Position numbers and translations under genes: made by a program. From Lactobacillaceae bacterium (GTDB taxonomy: Bacteria; Bacillota; Bacilli; Lactobacillales; Lactobacillaceae): a DNA stretch of 14,703 bases. The notes beneath the pieces were generated by a model that ran no database searches, had not been told where the DNA came from, and saw nothing but the letters and a program-made list of their open reading frames with translations. The DNA is taken from positions 1-14,703 of the forward strand of contig JAITDY010000056.1 in NCBI GenBank assembly GCA_031282325.1, written 5' to 3'. Below, one piece after another: positions 6,829-14,469 of the stretch; position 1 is the stretch's first letter; the number at the start of each line of letters is the position of its first letter.

Positions 6829-6834
6829 TATAAT
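6829..6834 (+). promoter_or_regulatory. Candidate -10 box of gltX
   Basis: A perfect TATAAT lies in the 20-base gap before gltX, 10 bases before the ATG, with a poor -35 (TTACGA at 6806-6811, 17-base spacing). The predicted leader is only about 4 bases, so the AAGGG at 6838-6842 would largely be absent from a message started here. Transcripts reading through from upstream would include it. Confidence 0.4.
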
Positions 6835-6844
6835 AGTAAGGGTT

Positions 6845-8323
6845 ATGACAGAAAAAGATATTCGTGTGCGCTATGCACCATCACCTACGGGACATTTACA
6901 CATCGGAAATGCTAGAACAGCAATTTTTAATTGGCTATACACCAGACATTTTAATGGTACTTTTGTAATTCGTATTGAAGATACTGATACTGCTAGAAAT
7001 GTTGAAGACGGAGAAAAATCTCAACTAGATAATCTAGCTTGGCTGGGAATTGATTGGGATGAAGGCCCAGATAAACCGAACTCTAAGTATGCACCATACC
7101 GGCAATCCGAAAGAAATAATCAAGGTATTTACCAAAAATATATTAATGAATTACTTGAAAAAGGAATTGCTTATAAATCATATAAAACTCCTGAGCAATT
7201 AAATGTCGAACGCGAAGCACAACAAGCTGCTAAACAAGCCCCACATTATATTTATGAATATGAAGGCTTAACAAATGAAGAACGTGAAAATAAATATCAG
7301 GAATATGAAGCTCAAGGATTGAAACCCGTTATTCGAATTCACGTTTCTGAAGATGTTGTTTATAAGTGGGATGATATCGTAAAAGGAAAAATGGAAATTG
7401 CCTCTAAAGAAATAGGCGGTGATTGGGTTATACAAAAAGCTGACGGTATGCCTACTTATAATTTTGCTGTTGTGGTCGATGATCATCTAATGGATATAAC
7501 CCATGTATTACGCGGGGATGATCATGTTTCAAATACTCCTAAACAAATTGGTGTTTATAATGCTCTGGGTTGGGATGTTCCTAAATTTGGTCATATGACT
7601 TTAATTATTAATACTGAAACTGGTAAGAAATTGTCGAAAAGAGATGAATCAATTCTTCAATTTATTGAACAGTATAAGGAATTGGGTTACTTACCAGAAG
7701 CCATGATTAATTTTATTGGTTTGCTGGGTTGGTCCCCTGTTGGTGAAGACGAAATTTTTACTAAAGAAGAATTTGTTAACATGTTCGATCCAAAGCGTCT
7801 AAGTAAAGCACCAGCAAAATTTGATGCTAAAAAATTGCAATGGGTAAATAATCAATGGATTAGAAAATCACTTGATAGTGTAATTCCTAAATTAGCTGAT
7901 GAATTAGTTAAAGCAGGAGTTGCTACAAGTGGAGATTACCAAAATAGAACTGAATGGTATAAAAAAATGTTTGAAATCGCTGGTGTAGATGGAATTGCCT
8001 ACACACAAGAAATTGTTCCTCTAGCAACATATCCTTTTTTTAAATTACCAGAAATGAATAATGAATTAAGAGAAGTTGTATCTTCAGATGTTGCTAAACA
8101 ACTGATTTCAGATTTTGCACAACAGTTAACTAATTTACAAGACGTGAGCGCAGACAATGTTATGAGTATTATTCGTTCATTACAAACTGAACAACTGCGG
8201 GGTAGAGATTTATGGAATCCCTTAAGAGTTGCGATTACTAGAGCAATCCAAGGACCAAATTTACCAGAAATCGTTGCTTTGATGGGCAAAGAATGGACTT
8301 TAAAAAATATAAATGATTTATAA
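6845..8323 (+). CDS. gltX: Glutamyl-tRNA synthetase
   Basis: Class I aminoacyl-tRNA synthetase that charges tRNA-Glu. In lactobacilli the family enzyme is normally non-discriminating and also mischarges tRNA-Gln for the amidotransferase route (family knowledge). At 492 aa it is full length. The Rossmann domain opens with RVRYAPSPTGHLHIGNART, containing the HIGH-type motif HIGN (19-22). The second ATP-binding motif KLSKR (262-266) replaces KMSKS as usual for GluRS. The zinc-binding cysteines of some bacterial GluRS are absent. The C-terminal helical anticodon-binding domain runs to RDLWNPLRVAITRAIQGPN. AAGGG lies only 2 bases before the ATG, a poor ribosome spacing. A terminator follows the stop immediately. 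Confidence 0.97.
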   Translation: MTEKDIRVRYAPSPTGHLHIGNARTAIFNWLYTRHFNGTFVIRIEDTDTARNVEDGEKSQLDNLAWLGIDWDEGPDKPNSKYAPYRQSERNNQGIYQKYINELLEKGIAYKSYKTPEQLNVEREAQQAAKQAPHYIYEYEGLTNEERENKYQEYEAQGLKPVIRIHVSEDVVYKWDDIVKGKMEIASKEIGGDWVIQKADGMPTYNFAVVVDDHLMDITHVLRGDDHVSNTPKQIGVYNALGWDVPKFGHMTLIINTETGKKLSKRDESILQFIEQYKELGYLPEAMINFIGLLGWSPVGEDEIFTKEEFVNMFDPKRLSKAPAKFDAKKLQWVNNQWIRKSLDSVIPKLADELVKAGVATSGDYQNRTEWYKKMFEIAGVDGIAYTQEIVPLATYPFFKLPEMNNELREVVSSDVAKQLISDFAQQLTNLQDVSADNVMSIIRSLQTEQLRGRDLWNPLRVAITRAIQGPNLPEIVALMGKEWTLKNINDL

Positions 8324-8355
8324 AAATAAGCTCTTTTAAGAGCTTATTTTATTTT
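8323..8355 (+). terminator. Terminator after gltX
   Basis: A perfect 13-bp stem (8323-8335 with 8338-8350, core AAGCTCTT/AAGAGCTT) with a two-base TT turn, which in practice opens to a four-base loop, is followed by ATTTT. The first stem base is the last base of the gltX stop codon. Being fully palindromic with A and T flanks it could work in both directions. It ends the upstream unit before the ABC exporter genes. Confidence 0.85.
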
Positions 8356-8369
8356 ACAATTCGTATATA

Positions 8370-8375
8370 TATAAT
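8370..8375 (+). promoter_or_regulatory. Candidate -10 box of the ABC exporter operon
   Basis: TATAAT at the end of a TATATATATAAT run lies 6 bases before the ATG at 8382. Transcription would begin at or next to the start codon, and the intervening GTAACT is no ribosome site. No good -35 is at proper distance (TTTACA at 8353-8358 is only 11 bases away). Confidence 0.45.
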
Positions 8376-8381
8376 GTAACT

Positions 8382-9281
8382 ATGCTTGAAGTTAAAAATA
8401 TTACAAAAAAATTCGGTAATTTTATAGCGGTTGAAGATGAAAGTTTTAAAATTGACGACGGAAAAATATTGGGACTCATTGGACAAAACGGAGCAGGAAA
8501 ATCGACCACTTTTAAAATGATTTTGAATTTTTTAAAACCAGATCAAGGCGAAATTTTTTGGAATGGTCAAAAAATATCAGACCCCACATTAGACGAAATT
8601 GGTTTTTTACCTGAGGAACGAGGTATAGATGTTAATTTAACGGCCGAACAACAAATATTATTTTTTGCCGAATTACACGGTTTGAAAAGAAAAGAAGTTC
8701 AAGGAAAAATTGATGATTGGTTTACTAGATTCGATGTTCGTGGCAAAAAAACTGATAAAATTAAAAAATTTTCTAAAGGAAATCAACAAAAAATTCAGAT
8801 AATTGCTACTTTAATACATAATCCTAAATTATTAATTTTAGATGAGCCTTTTTCTGGTTTGGATCCGGTAAATACGAGTTTATTCCTGAATGAAATCAAA
8901 ATTGCTGCAAAAAATGGAGCTAGTGTTATTTTTTCTAGCCATGACATGGGAAATGTTAGTGAAATATCAGATGATATTTTAATGTTAATTAAGGGTAAGG
9001 CTGTTTTGTCTGGTGACATTAATCAAGTTCGTTCCTCATTTGGAAGAACACAATTGTATTTAGAATCCCCAATTTCAAATGATGAATTACGAAAAATTAA
9101 TGGTGTTTTAGATATTTCAAATCACGAATTAGGCAGAATTATAAGGCTTGCAGATGAAAAAACAGGCGAAAAGATTTTTAAATTAGTAACGAAAAATGGT
9201 TTTATCCCAGCCTTTTCACTACAGCCACCAACCCTGGATGAAATTTTCAGAATTAAAATTGATAATTTTACTAACGAATAA
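8382..9281 (+). CDS. ABC transporter ATP-binding protein, YhaQ/NatA type
   Basis: The nucleotide-binding subunit of an ABC-2 type exporter (299 aa). Walker A is GQNGAGKST (34-42). The signature is SKGNQQ (131-136), a Lys variant of SGGQ seen in this subfamily. Walker B is LLILDEP (150-156), with D-loop SGLDP and switch histidine H187 in SSHDM. After about residue 215 there is an extra C-terminal domain ending PPTLDEIFR, typical of the YhaQ/NatA DUF4162 region. It pairs with the membrane protein that follows 23 bases downstream. Relatives extrude sodium, antibiotics or other small molecules; the cargo here is unknown. The start MLEVKNITKKFG is canonical even though no Shine-Dalgarno sequence is present. 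Confidence 0.93.
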   Translation: MLEVKNITKKFGNFIAVEDESFKIDDGKILGLIGQNGAGKSTTFKMILNFLKPDQGEIFWNGQKISDPTLDEIGFLPEERGIDVNLTAEQQILFFAELHGLKRKEVQGKIDDWFTRFDVRGKKTDKIKKFSKGNQQKIQIIATLIHNPKLLILDEPFSGLDPVNTSLFLNEIKIAAKNGASVIFSSHDMGNVSEISDDILMLIKGKAVLSGDINQVRSSFGRTQLYLESPISNDELRKINGVLDISNHELGRIIRLADEKTGEKIFKLVTKNGFIPAFSLQPPTLDEIFRIKIDNFTNE

Positions 9282-9304
9282 ATTAAAAATTTAAAGGAAA
9301 AATA

Positions 9305-10540
9305 ATGAATAAGAAAAGTATCGTAATTGCAAAAAATACATTTATAAAAAATATTAAATCCCCGGGCTATTTAATATTACTTTTATCACCAATTTTATTT
9401 TTATTGATTGGTGGAATTGCTTTTTTTGTCTTAAAAAATGTAGTTTCAGATAACAAGCCTAATATTGGAATTGTTTCTGCTAACAATGCAGTTTATCAGA
9501 CTTTTAAACAACAAAAAAATATCAGAGCAAAGAAGGTTATATCAGCAAAAAAAGCGGAAAGCCAATTACAAGCTAAAAAATTAGATGGATATATCATTAC
9601 CAATAATGATATAAGTCGTGCTGAATATATTCAATTATCGGAAGCTAAAGCAACTTTTCCTGTCGAACAAATGCAACCTATTTTAACTGGAATTAAAACG
9701 CAACTGACTATTTCTAAATTAGGATTATCACCAGAAAATGTTTCAGAATTAACATCTCCTGTGAATATATCGACTAAAGTAGTATCTGTCGATGATAATA
9801 AAAAAATTAATCAAACTGAAGCGCAAATTTTAAAGGGAATAAATTATGTGTTTACAATTGCGATATTTGTTATTTCAATTTATTATGCATCTATTGCAGC
9901 TACAGAAATTGGCTCAGATAAAGGGAGCAAAACCCTACAAGGAATATTGGCAGCGGTTTCGAAAAAAAATTATTTTATTGGAAAAATGACTGGTGTTTTT
10001 TTATTACTTGCGTTTCATATAATTTTCTATATATTCTTACTTCTGATTGCAAAATTAATTTTATCCTTGACTAAATATAAAGAAATTATGGATAGTATCA
10101 AAATACCAGCCCTACCCCTTGATTATTTATTTATTGTTGTCATGCTTTCTGCGATTACGATTGCATCAATTCTTGGCATCTCCGCGATGCTTGGCTCTTT
10201 TGTTTCTAGAAGTGAGGATGTTCAAAAAGCGACATCCCCAGTATCGATGATTTTAATGATTCCTTATCTTATGAGTTTAAGTCTACAAACAATGCCAAAT
10301 CTGCCAATTGTTAAAACATTAAGCTATATACCAATTTTTTCACAACAACTAATGCCATTAAGAATGGCTTCGCAAGTGGCTACTTTTACTAACGGGCTAA
10401 TTTCAGTGATAATTGCTATGGTTGCGTTAGTGATAATAATGTATTTCTCTTATAAAGTTTATGACAAACATGCCTTAGATTATTCAGAAAATACACCGTT
10501 TAAAGTCCTGATTTCAGCAATAACTCAAAAAAAGAGTTAA
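9305..10540 (+). CDS. ABC-2 type exporter permease, YhaP/NatB type
   Basis: The membrane partner of the preceding ATPase (411 aa, ABC2_membrane_3 architecture). One N-terminal helix (about 21-43) is followed by a long extracytoplasmic domain (about 45-175) beginning DNKPNIGIVS. Five further helices lie at about 179-199, 228-252, 272-298, 311-328 and 363-383. The cytoplasmic loop EIGSDKGSKTLQGILA (201-216) is the hallmark coupling element of NatB/YhaP-like permeases. AAAGGA lies about 7 bases before the ATG, a good ribosome site, in contrast to the apparently leaderless ATPase gene. The last codons and stop coincide with a weak hairpin (TAACTC/GAGTTA) that lacks a T-tract. Confidence 0.92.
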   Translation: MNKKSIVIAKNTFIKNIKSPGYLILLLSPILFLLIGGIAFFVLKNVVSDNKPNIGIVSANNAVYQTFKQQKNIRAKKVISAKKAESQLQAKKLDGYIITNNDISRAEYIQLSEAKATFPVEQMQPILTGIKTQLTISKLGLSPENVSELTSPVNISTKVVSVDDNKKINQTEAQILKGINYVFTIAIFVISIYYASIAATEIGSDKGSKTLQGILAAVSKKNYFIGKMTGVFLLLAFHIIFYIFLLLIAKLILSLTKYKEIMDSIKIPALPLDYLFIVVMLSAITIASILGISAMLGSFVSRSEDVQKATSPVSMILMIPYLMSLSLQTMPNLPIVKTLSYIPIFSQQLMPLRMASQVATFTNGLISVIIAMVALVIIMYFSYKVYDKHALDYSENTPFKVLISAITQKKS

Positions 10541-10548
10541 ATTACTTG

Positions 10549-10594
10549 TGAAACAATACGCAACAATGTGAGATAATGTAAGGAGTAATGGAGG
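10549..10594 (+). promoter_or_regulatory. Promoter and ribosome site of the D-lactate dehydrogenase gene
   Basis: GTGAAA (10549-10554), 17 bases, then GATAAT (10572-10577) preceded by TGA, so an extended -10 (TG-n-GATAAT). Transcription would begin near 10584. A strong ribosome site GGAGG (10590-10594) lies 8 bases before the ATG at 10603. This is the best conventional promoter-plus-ribosome-site arrangement in the window, as expected for a highly expressed fermentation gene. Confidence 0.6.
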
Positions 10595-10602
10595 AAAAAT
10601 AA

Positions 10603-11610
10603 ATGAAAATAGTTGCTTATGGAATTCGTAATGATGAAAAACCAGCTTTAGAAGAATGGAAGGCTGAACATTCAGATGTTGAAGTTGTCGACACAGCCGA
10701 ACTTCTTACACCTGAAACTGCTAAATTAGCTGAAGGTGCAGATGGAGCTGTTGTTTATCAACAGTTGGACTACACTAGAGAAACACTAGAAGCATTGGCA
10801 AAATTAGGTGTTACTAATCTTTCTTTACGTAACGTAGGAACTGATAATATCGATTTTGCAGCTGCCAAAGAATTAAATTTTAAAATTTCAAATGTCCCAG
10901 TTTATTCACCTAATGCAATTGCAGAACATGCTGCAATTCAAGTTTCATCAATTTTGTCTCAACAAAAAGTTATGGAACACAAGGTAGAAAAACATGATTT
11001 ACGTTGGGAACCAACCATTCGTCGTGAAGTTCGCGATCAAGTTGTAGGTGTTATTGGAACTGGTCATATCGGACAAGTATTTATGCAAATAATGGAAGGT
11101 TTCGGTGCCAAAGTTCTTGCTTATGATTTATTCCGCAATCCAGAATTAGAAGCAAAAGGATATTATGTAGATTCTATTGAAGAATTAGTTTCACAAGTTG
11201 ACGTATTGTCATTGCACGTTCCACATTTTCCCGGCAAAAATGACCACATGATTGATGCGGATATGATTGCTAAAATGAAAGATAATGCAGTGCTTGTAAA
11301 TGTTTCTCGTGGAATGCTTGTTGACACCGATGCAGTTATTAACGCACTTGATTCTGGTAAATTATTTGGCTTTGTAATGGATACTTATGAAGGTGAAGTT
11401 GGTGTCTTTAATAAAGATTGGTCAAAAGATGGATTAGAAGACAAACGTTTAGCTAACTTAATTGCACGTGAAAATGTCTACGTTACTCCGCATACTGCTT
11501 TTTATACTACACACGCTGTAAAGGAAATGGTACAAAAATCATTAGATAATAACCTAGCATTTATCGAAGGTAAAGAAGCTCCAACACCAGTAAAATGGCC
11601 TGAAGTTTAA
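10603..11610 (+). CDS. ldhD: D-lactate dehydrogenase
   Basis: NAD-dependent D-2-hydroxyacid dehydrogenase (335 aa) that reduces pyruvate to D-lactate and regenerates NAD+ in fermentation. The nucleotide-binding motif GVIGTGHIGQVF is at 149-160, with D175 in AYDLF selecting NADH. The catalytic triad is R236 (NVSRG), E265 (DTYEGE) and H297 (TPHTAFYT), each one residue off the Lactobacillus delbrueckii bulgaricus numbering. Y52 in VVYQQLDYT is the residue that distinguishes lactate dehydrogenase from hydroxyisocaproate dehydrogenase in this family. The gene is monocistronic between its own promoter and a strong terminator. It is less AT-rich in its codon choice than its neighbours, consistent with high expression. 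Confidence 0.96.
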   Translation: MKIVAYGIRNDEKPALEEWKAEHSDVEVVDTAELLTPETAKLAEGADGAVVYQQLDYTRETLEALAKLGVTNLSLRNVGTDNIDFAAAKELNFKISNVPVYSPNAIAEHAAIQVSSILSQQKVMEHKVEKHDLRWEPTIRREVRDQVVGVIGTGHIGQVFMQIMEGFGAKVLAYDLFRNPELEAKGYYVDSIEELVSQVDVLSLHVPHFPGKNDHMIDADMIAKMKDNAVLVNVSRGMLVDTDAVINALDSGKLFGFVMDTYEGEVGVFNKDWSKDGLEDKRLANLIARENVYVTPHTAFYTTHAVKEMVQKSLDNNLAFIEGKEAPTPVKWPEV

Positions 11611-11620
11611 TAAGAACTAT

Positions 11621-11644
11621 AAAACCCTCTTGGAGGGTTTTTTT
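11621..11644 (+). terminator. Terminator after the D-lactate dehydrogenase gene
   Basis: A 9-bp stem AAAACCCTC / GAGGGTTTT with loop TTG, running into seven consecutive T bases (11638-11644), is a textbook intrinsic terminator. It insulates the riboswitch-controlled unit from ldhD transcription. Confidence 0.93.
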
Positions 11645-11674
11645 ACATAAAATTCATAAAATAAATTTTTGATT

Positions 11675-11683
11675 TGATATAAT
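11675..11683 (+). promoter_or_regulatory. Extended -10 promoter of the riboswitch/P-type ATPase unit
   Basis: TGATATAAT is a perfect extended -10 (TG-n-TATAAT). The -35 region is poor (TTCATA at 11653-11658, spacing off by two). Transcription is predicted near 11690, just before the first helix of the aptamer, which supports the assignment. Confidence 0.65.
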
Positions 11684-11692
11684 TTTTAATAG

Positions 11693-11791
11693 ATTATGAG
11701 GGAGTAACGGCGATTTAAAATCGTGGGGAACCCAAGTTACACGTTCGTATTTTGTATGAACTGGTTAACCTTAAACAGTGAGACTCATAAT
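11693..11791 (+). ncRNA. Manganese riboswitch aptamer (yybP-ykoY family)
   Basis: The leader has the arrangement of the yybP-ykoY Mn2+ aptamer. P1 is a perfect 8-bp helix ATTATGAG (11693-11700) with CTCATAAT (11784-11791). It is followed by the conserved GGAGTA (11701-11706) and, at the 3' side, GTGAGA just before P1 closes. Inside are GTAAC/GTTAC (11704-11708 with 11736-11740), a CGATT/AATCG hairpin, a TGGG/CCCA hairpin and GTTCGTA/TATGAAC (11743-11749 with 11755-11761, one wobble pair). The downstream gene is a P-type cation ATPase of the kind this riboswitch controls in Lactococcus (yoaB). The exact strand register of inner helices is my hand folding. Confidence 0.85.
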
Positions 11792-11811
11792 ATAACGAAA
11801 GGTATATTATG
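11786..11811 (+). promoter_or_regulatory. Start-codon-sequestering hairpin (riboswitch expression platform)
   Basis: CATAATATA (11786-11794) pairs perfectly over 9 bp with TATATTATG (11803-11811), whose last three bases are the ATG of the ATPase gene. The 8-base loop contains the ribosome site AAAGG (11798-11802). Six bases of the 5' arm (11786-11791) are also the 3' strand of aptamer helix P1, so P1 and this hairpin cannot coexist. Mn2+-stabilised P1 would free the start codon: a translational ON switch. No intrinsic terminator is present in the leader. Confidence 0.75.
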
Positions 11812-14469
11812 TCTGAAAAAAATAAATTTTATGCTCAGTCAATTAAAGATGTATTGGCTGAAGTAGATTCATCAAATAAAGGGTTAACTTCAAAAGAAGC
11901 CCAGTTACGTTTAGAAAAAAATGGAGCAAACTCATTAAAAGAAGCTGAAAAAACAACTATTTTACAAAAATTTTTAAATCAATTTAAAGATTTTATGATT
12001 GCAATCTTATTAATTGCCGCTATTATTGCCGCCTTTTCTGGCGAAACAGTTGATGCTTTGTTTATATTAGCGATTGTAATTATTAATGCAGTTTTTGGTG
12101 TTTTTCAAGAAACTAAAGCTGAAGGAGCTATTGATGCTTTAAAAAAGATGAGCACGCCAAATGCTAATGTACGGAGAAATAATGAAATATTTTCAATTCC
12201 TGCTACTGATTTAGTATTAGGGGATATTGTTTTATTAGAAGCGGGTGATATTGTTCCTGCTGATCTTCGATTAATAGAAGTAAATTCTTTGCAATTTGAA
12301 GAAGCAGCTTTAACTGGAGAATCGGTTCCTGTAGACAAAAGTGTGGTTGCTATTAAAAAAGATAATCCAGCTTTGGGTGATCGCCATAATTTAGCATTTA
12401 TGAATACAAATGTTACTTATGGTCGAGGCTTGGGCGTTGTTGTAGGAACTGGAATGCAAACTGAAGTTGGTTCAATTGCAGATACGCTTGCAAATACTCA
12501 AGAAGGTGAAACCCCTTTACAAGTTAATTTAAAAAAATTAGGTAAAACATTAACAATTTTAATTTTGGTTATTGCTGCTATTGTTTTCTTTGTAGGAATG
12601 TTGCGTGGTGACAAGAGTGTTATCGATATGCTTCTTACAGCTATTTCATTAGCTGTTGCCGCTATTCCAGAAGGATTACCTGCAATTGTTACTATTACAC
12701 TTGCATTAGGAACGGGACGTTTAGCTAAAAGAAATGCGTTAATGCGCAAGTTGTCTGCTGTAGAAACTTTGGGTTCCACGCAAATTATAGGCTCAGATAA
12801 AACCGGAACTTTAACGCAAAATAAGATGACAGTTGAAAAATTTGTAGTCAATAATGAAATTGTAGATGCTGTTAGTGATATTAATAAAAATAAGACTGCT
12901 TTAAAATTAGCTCAAGTAATGGCATTAAATAATGACACTAAAATTACTGAAAAAGGTTTATTAGGAGATCCTACTGAAACTGCATTAATTTCATTTAACC
13001 AAGTTCAAAAACAAGATTTAACTAAATTATTTAATAATTTTAAACGAGTTGCCGAAATTCCTTTCGATTCTGAGCGTAAGTTAATGACCACGGTAAATGA
13101 GTCAGGAGATAATTATTTAATTACAGTAAAAGGTGCTCCCGATCAATTATTAAAACGTGCAAGTCAGATTGAAATTAACGGTAAAATAATTAAATTAACC
13201 GATAAAAATAGAGAAGAATTATTAGAAATTAATCATAGTTTAGCAAAACAGGCTTTGCGTGTTTTAGGTTTTGCATATAAAGACGTGAAGAATGTTCCAT
13301 CTAAAATGACTTCTGAAATAGTTGAAAAAGATTTAGTTTTTGTGGGCTTTGTTGCCATGATCGATCCTGAAAGGCCAGAAGTACGTGATGCCGTTGTCGA
13401 AGCGCGAACGGCTGGAATTCGACCAATAATGATTACTGGTGATCATAAAGATACGGCAGCAGCAATTGCGCGCCGATTAGATATTTTAGTAGATTCACAA
13501 GGCGATGAGGCTGTAACGACTGGTGAAGATATTGATAAATTATCAGATGAAGAATTTGATGCAAAAGTTGAACAATATTCTGTTTATGCCCGTGTTTCAC
13601 CTGAACATAAAGTGAGGATTGTTAAAGCTTGGCAAAAGAAGGGCAAGGTTGTAGCTATGACTGGAGATGGAGTTAATGATGCTCCAGCTCTTAAAACGGC
13701 AGATATTGGAGTTGCAATGGGAATTACTGGGACTGAAGTTTCAAAAGGAGCATCAGACATGGTTCTTGCAGACGACAATTTCGCAACAATTGTTAATGCC
13801 GTTGAAGAAGGCCGAAATGTTTTTGCAAACATTCAAAAGTCATTGCAATACTTGCTTTCTTCTAATTTGGCAGAAGTATTAACCTTATTTATTATGACTA
13901 TGATGGGTTGGAATTTGTTTTTCCCAATCATGATTCTTTGGATTAATTTAGTTACCGATACATTTCCAGCTATTGCACTTGGAATAGAACCGGGGCAAAA
14001 AGATGCCATGAATCGACCTCCACGCGATAAGAATTCTAATTTCTTAAGTGGTGGAGTAGGAACTTCAGTTTTGTATCAAGGAGCTATACAGGGAGTAATT
14101 ACTTTGTTTGTATATTGGTATGCCTTAAAATTCCCTGAACATTCTGCTAGTGTTGAAGTACATCGTGATGCATTAACAATGTCCTTTATGACACTTGGGT
14201 TAATGCAGTTAGTTAATGCCTTTAATGCGAAATCTGTCTATCAGTCAATTTTTAAAATTGGTGCCTTTAAAAATAAATGGTTTAATTTAGCTATCGTATT
14301 TTCGTTCTTTTCTATGGCAGCTGTTGTATTGGTTCCAGGATTAAATAATTTATTCCACGTTAGTCATTTAGATATACAACAATGGGTTATTGTAGTAATC
14401 GCATCAATTTCGATTATTGTATGGGTAGAAATTATAAAATTATTCTTTAGATTGGCAGGAAAAAAATAA
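11809..14469 (+). CDS. P-type Ca/Mn-transporting ATPase under Mn riboswitch control
   Basis: A full-length P2A-type cation pump (886 aa) in the plasma membrane. The N-terminal cation-ATPase domain is followed by the actuator loop TGES (169-172), the phosphorylation site D330 in SDKTGT, MITGDH (541-546) and the hinge TGDGVNDAP (618-626). Of the SERCA-like ion ligands, helix M4 has PEGLP (E288), M5 has N686 and E689, and M6 has N713 and D717. The M8 glutamate of the second SERCA site is replaced by Q800. That pattern matches single-site Ca2+/Mn2+ pumps such as yeast PMR1. Together with the upstream aptamer, I infer Mn2+ export as in Lactococcus YoaB. The start ATG lies in the regulatory hairpin with AAAGG six bases upstream. 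Confidence 0.92.
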   Translation: MSEKNKFYAQSIKDVLAEVDSSNKGLTSKEAQLRLEKNGANSLKEAEKTTILQKFLNQFKDFMIAILLIAAIIAAFSGETVDALFILAIVIINAVFGVFQETKAEGAIDALKKMSTPNANVRRNNEIFSIPATDLVLGDIVLLEAGDIVPADLRLIEVNSLQFEEAALTGESVPVDKSVVAIKKDNPALGDRHNLAFMNTNVTYGRGLGVVVGTGMQTEVGSIADTLANTQEGETPLQVNLKKLGKTLTILILVIAAIVFFVGMLRGDKSVIDMLLTAISLAVAAIPEGLPAIVTITLALGTGRLAKRNALMRKLSAVETLGSTQIIGSDKTGTLTQNKMTVEKFVVNNEIVDAVSDINKNKTALKLAQVMALNNDTKITEKGLLGDPTETALISFNQVQKQDLTKLFNNFKRVAEIPFDSERKLMTTVNESGDNYLITVKGAPDQLLKRASQIEINGKIIKLTDKNREELLEINHSLAKQALRVLGFAYKDVKNVPSKMTSEIVEKDLVFVGFVAMIDPERPEVRDAVVEARTAGIRPIMITGDHKDTAAAIARRLDILVDSQGDEAVTTGEDIDKLSDEEFDAKVEQYSVYARVSPEHKVRIVKAWQKKGKVVAMTGDGVNDAPALKTADIGVAMGITGTEVSKGASDMVLADDNFATIVNAVEEGRNVFANIQKSLQYLLSSNLAEVLTLFIMTMMGWNLFFPIMILWINLVTDTFPAIALGIEPGQKDAMNRPPRDKNSNFLSGGVGTSVLYQGAIQGVITLFVYWYALKFPEHSASVEVHRDALTMSFMTLGLMQLVNAFNAKSVYQSIFKIGAFKNKWFNLAIVFSFFSMAAVVLVPGLNNLFHVSHLDIQQWVIVVIASISIIVWVEIIKLFFRLAGKK

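Noticed and set aside
7999..8289. Minus-strand open frame of 96 codons inside gltX
   Set aside because: Antisense to the anticodon-binding domain of gltX; no homology or start signals.
10521..10539. TAACTC-A7-GAGTTA hairpin at the end of the exporter permease gene
   Set aside because: Six pairs with a seven-base A loop and no T-tract; too weak to call a terminator.
11763..11770. GGTTAACC palindrome in the ATPase leader considered as an operator
   Set aside because: It lies within the riboswitch aptamer, where it is explained by RNA structure, and an 8-bp palindrome alone is weak evidence for protein binding.
12498..12851. Long minus-strand open frame inside the P-type ATPase gene (others at 12105-12338 and 13584-13832)
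   Set aside because: Antisense shadows of a highly conserved gene, without ribosome sites or recognisable domains.
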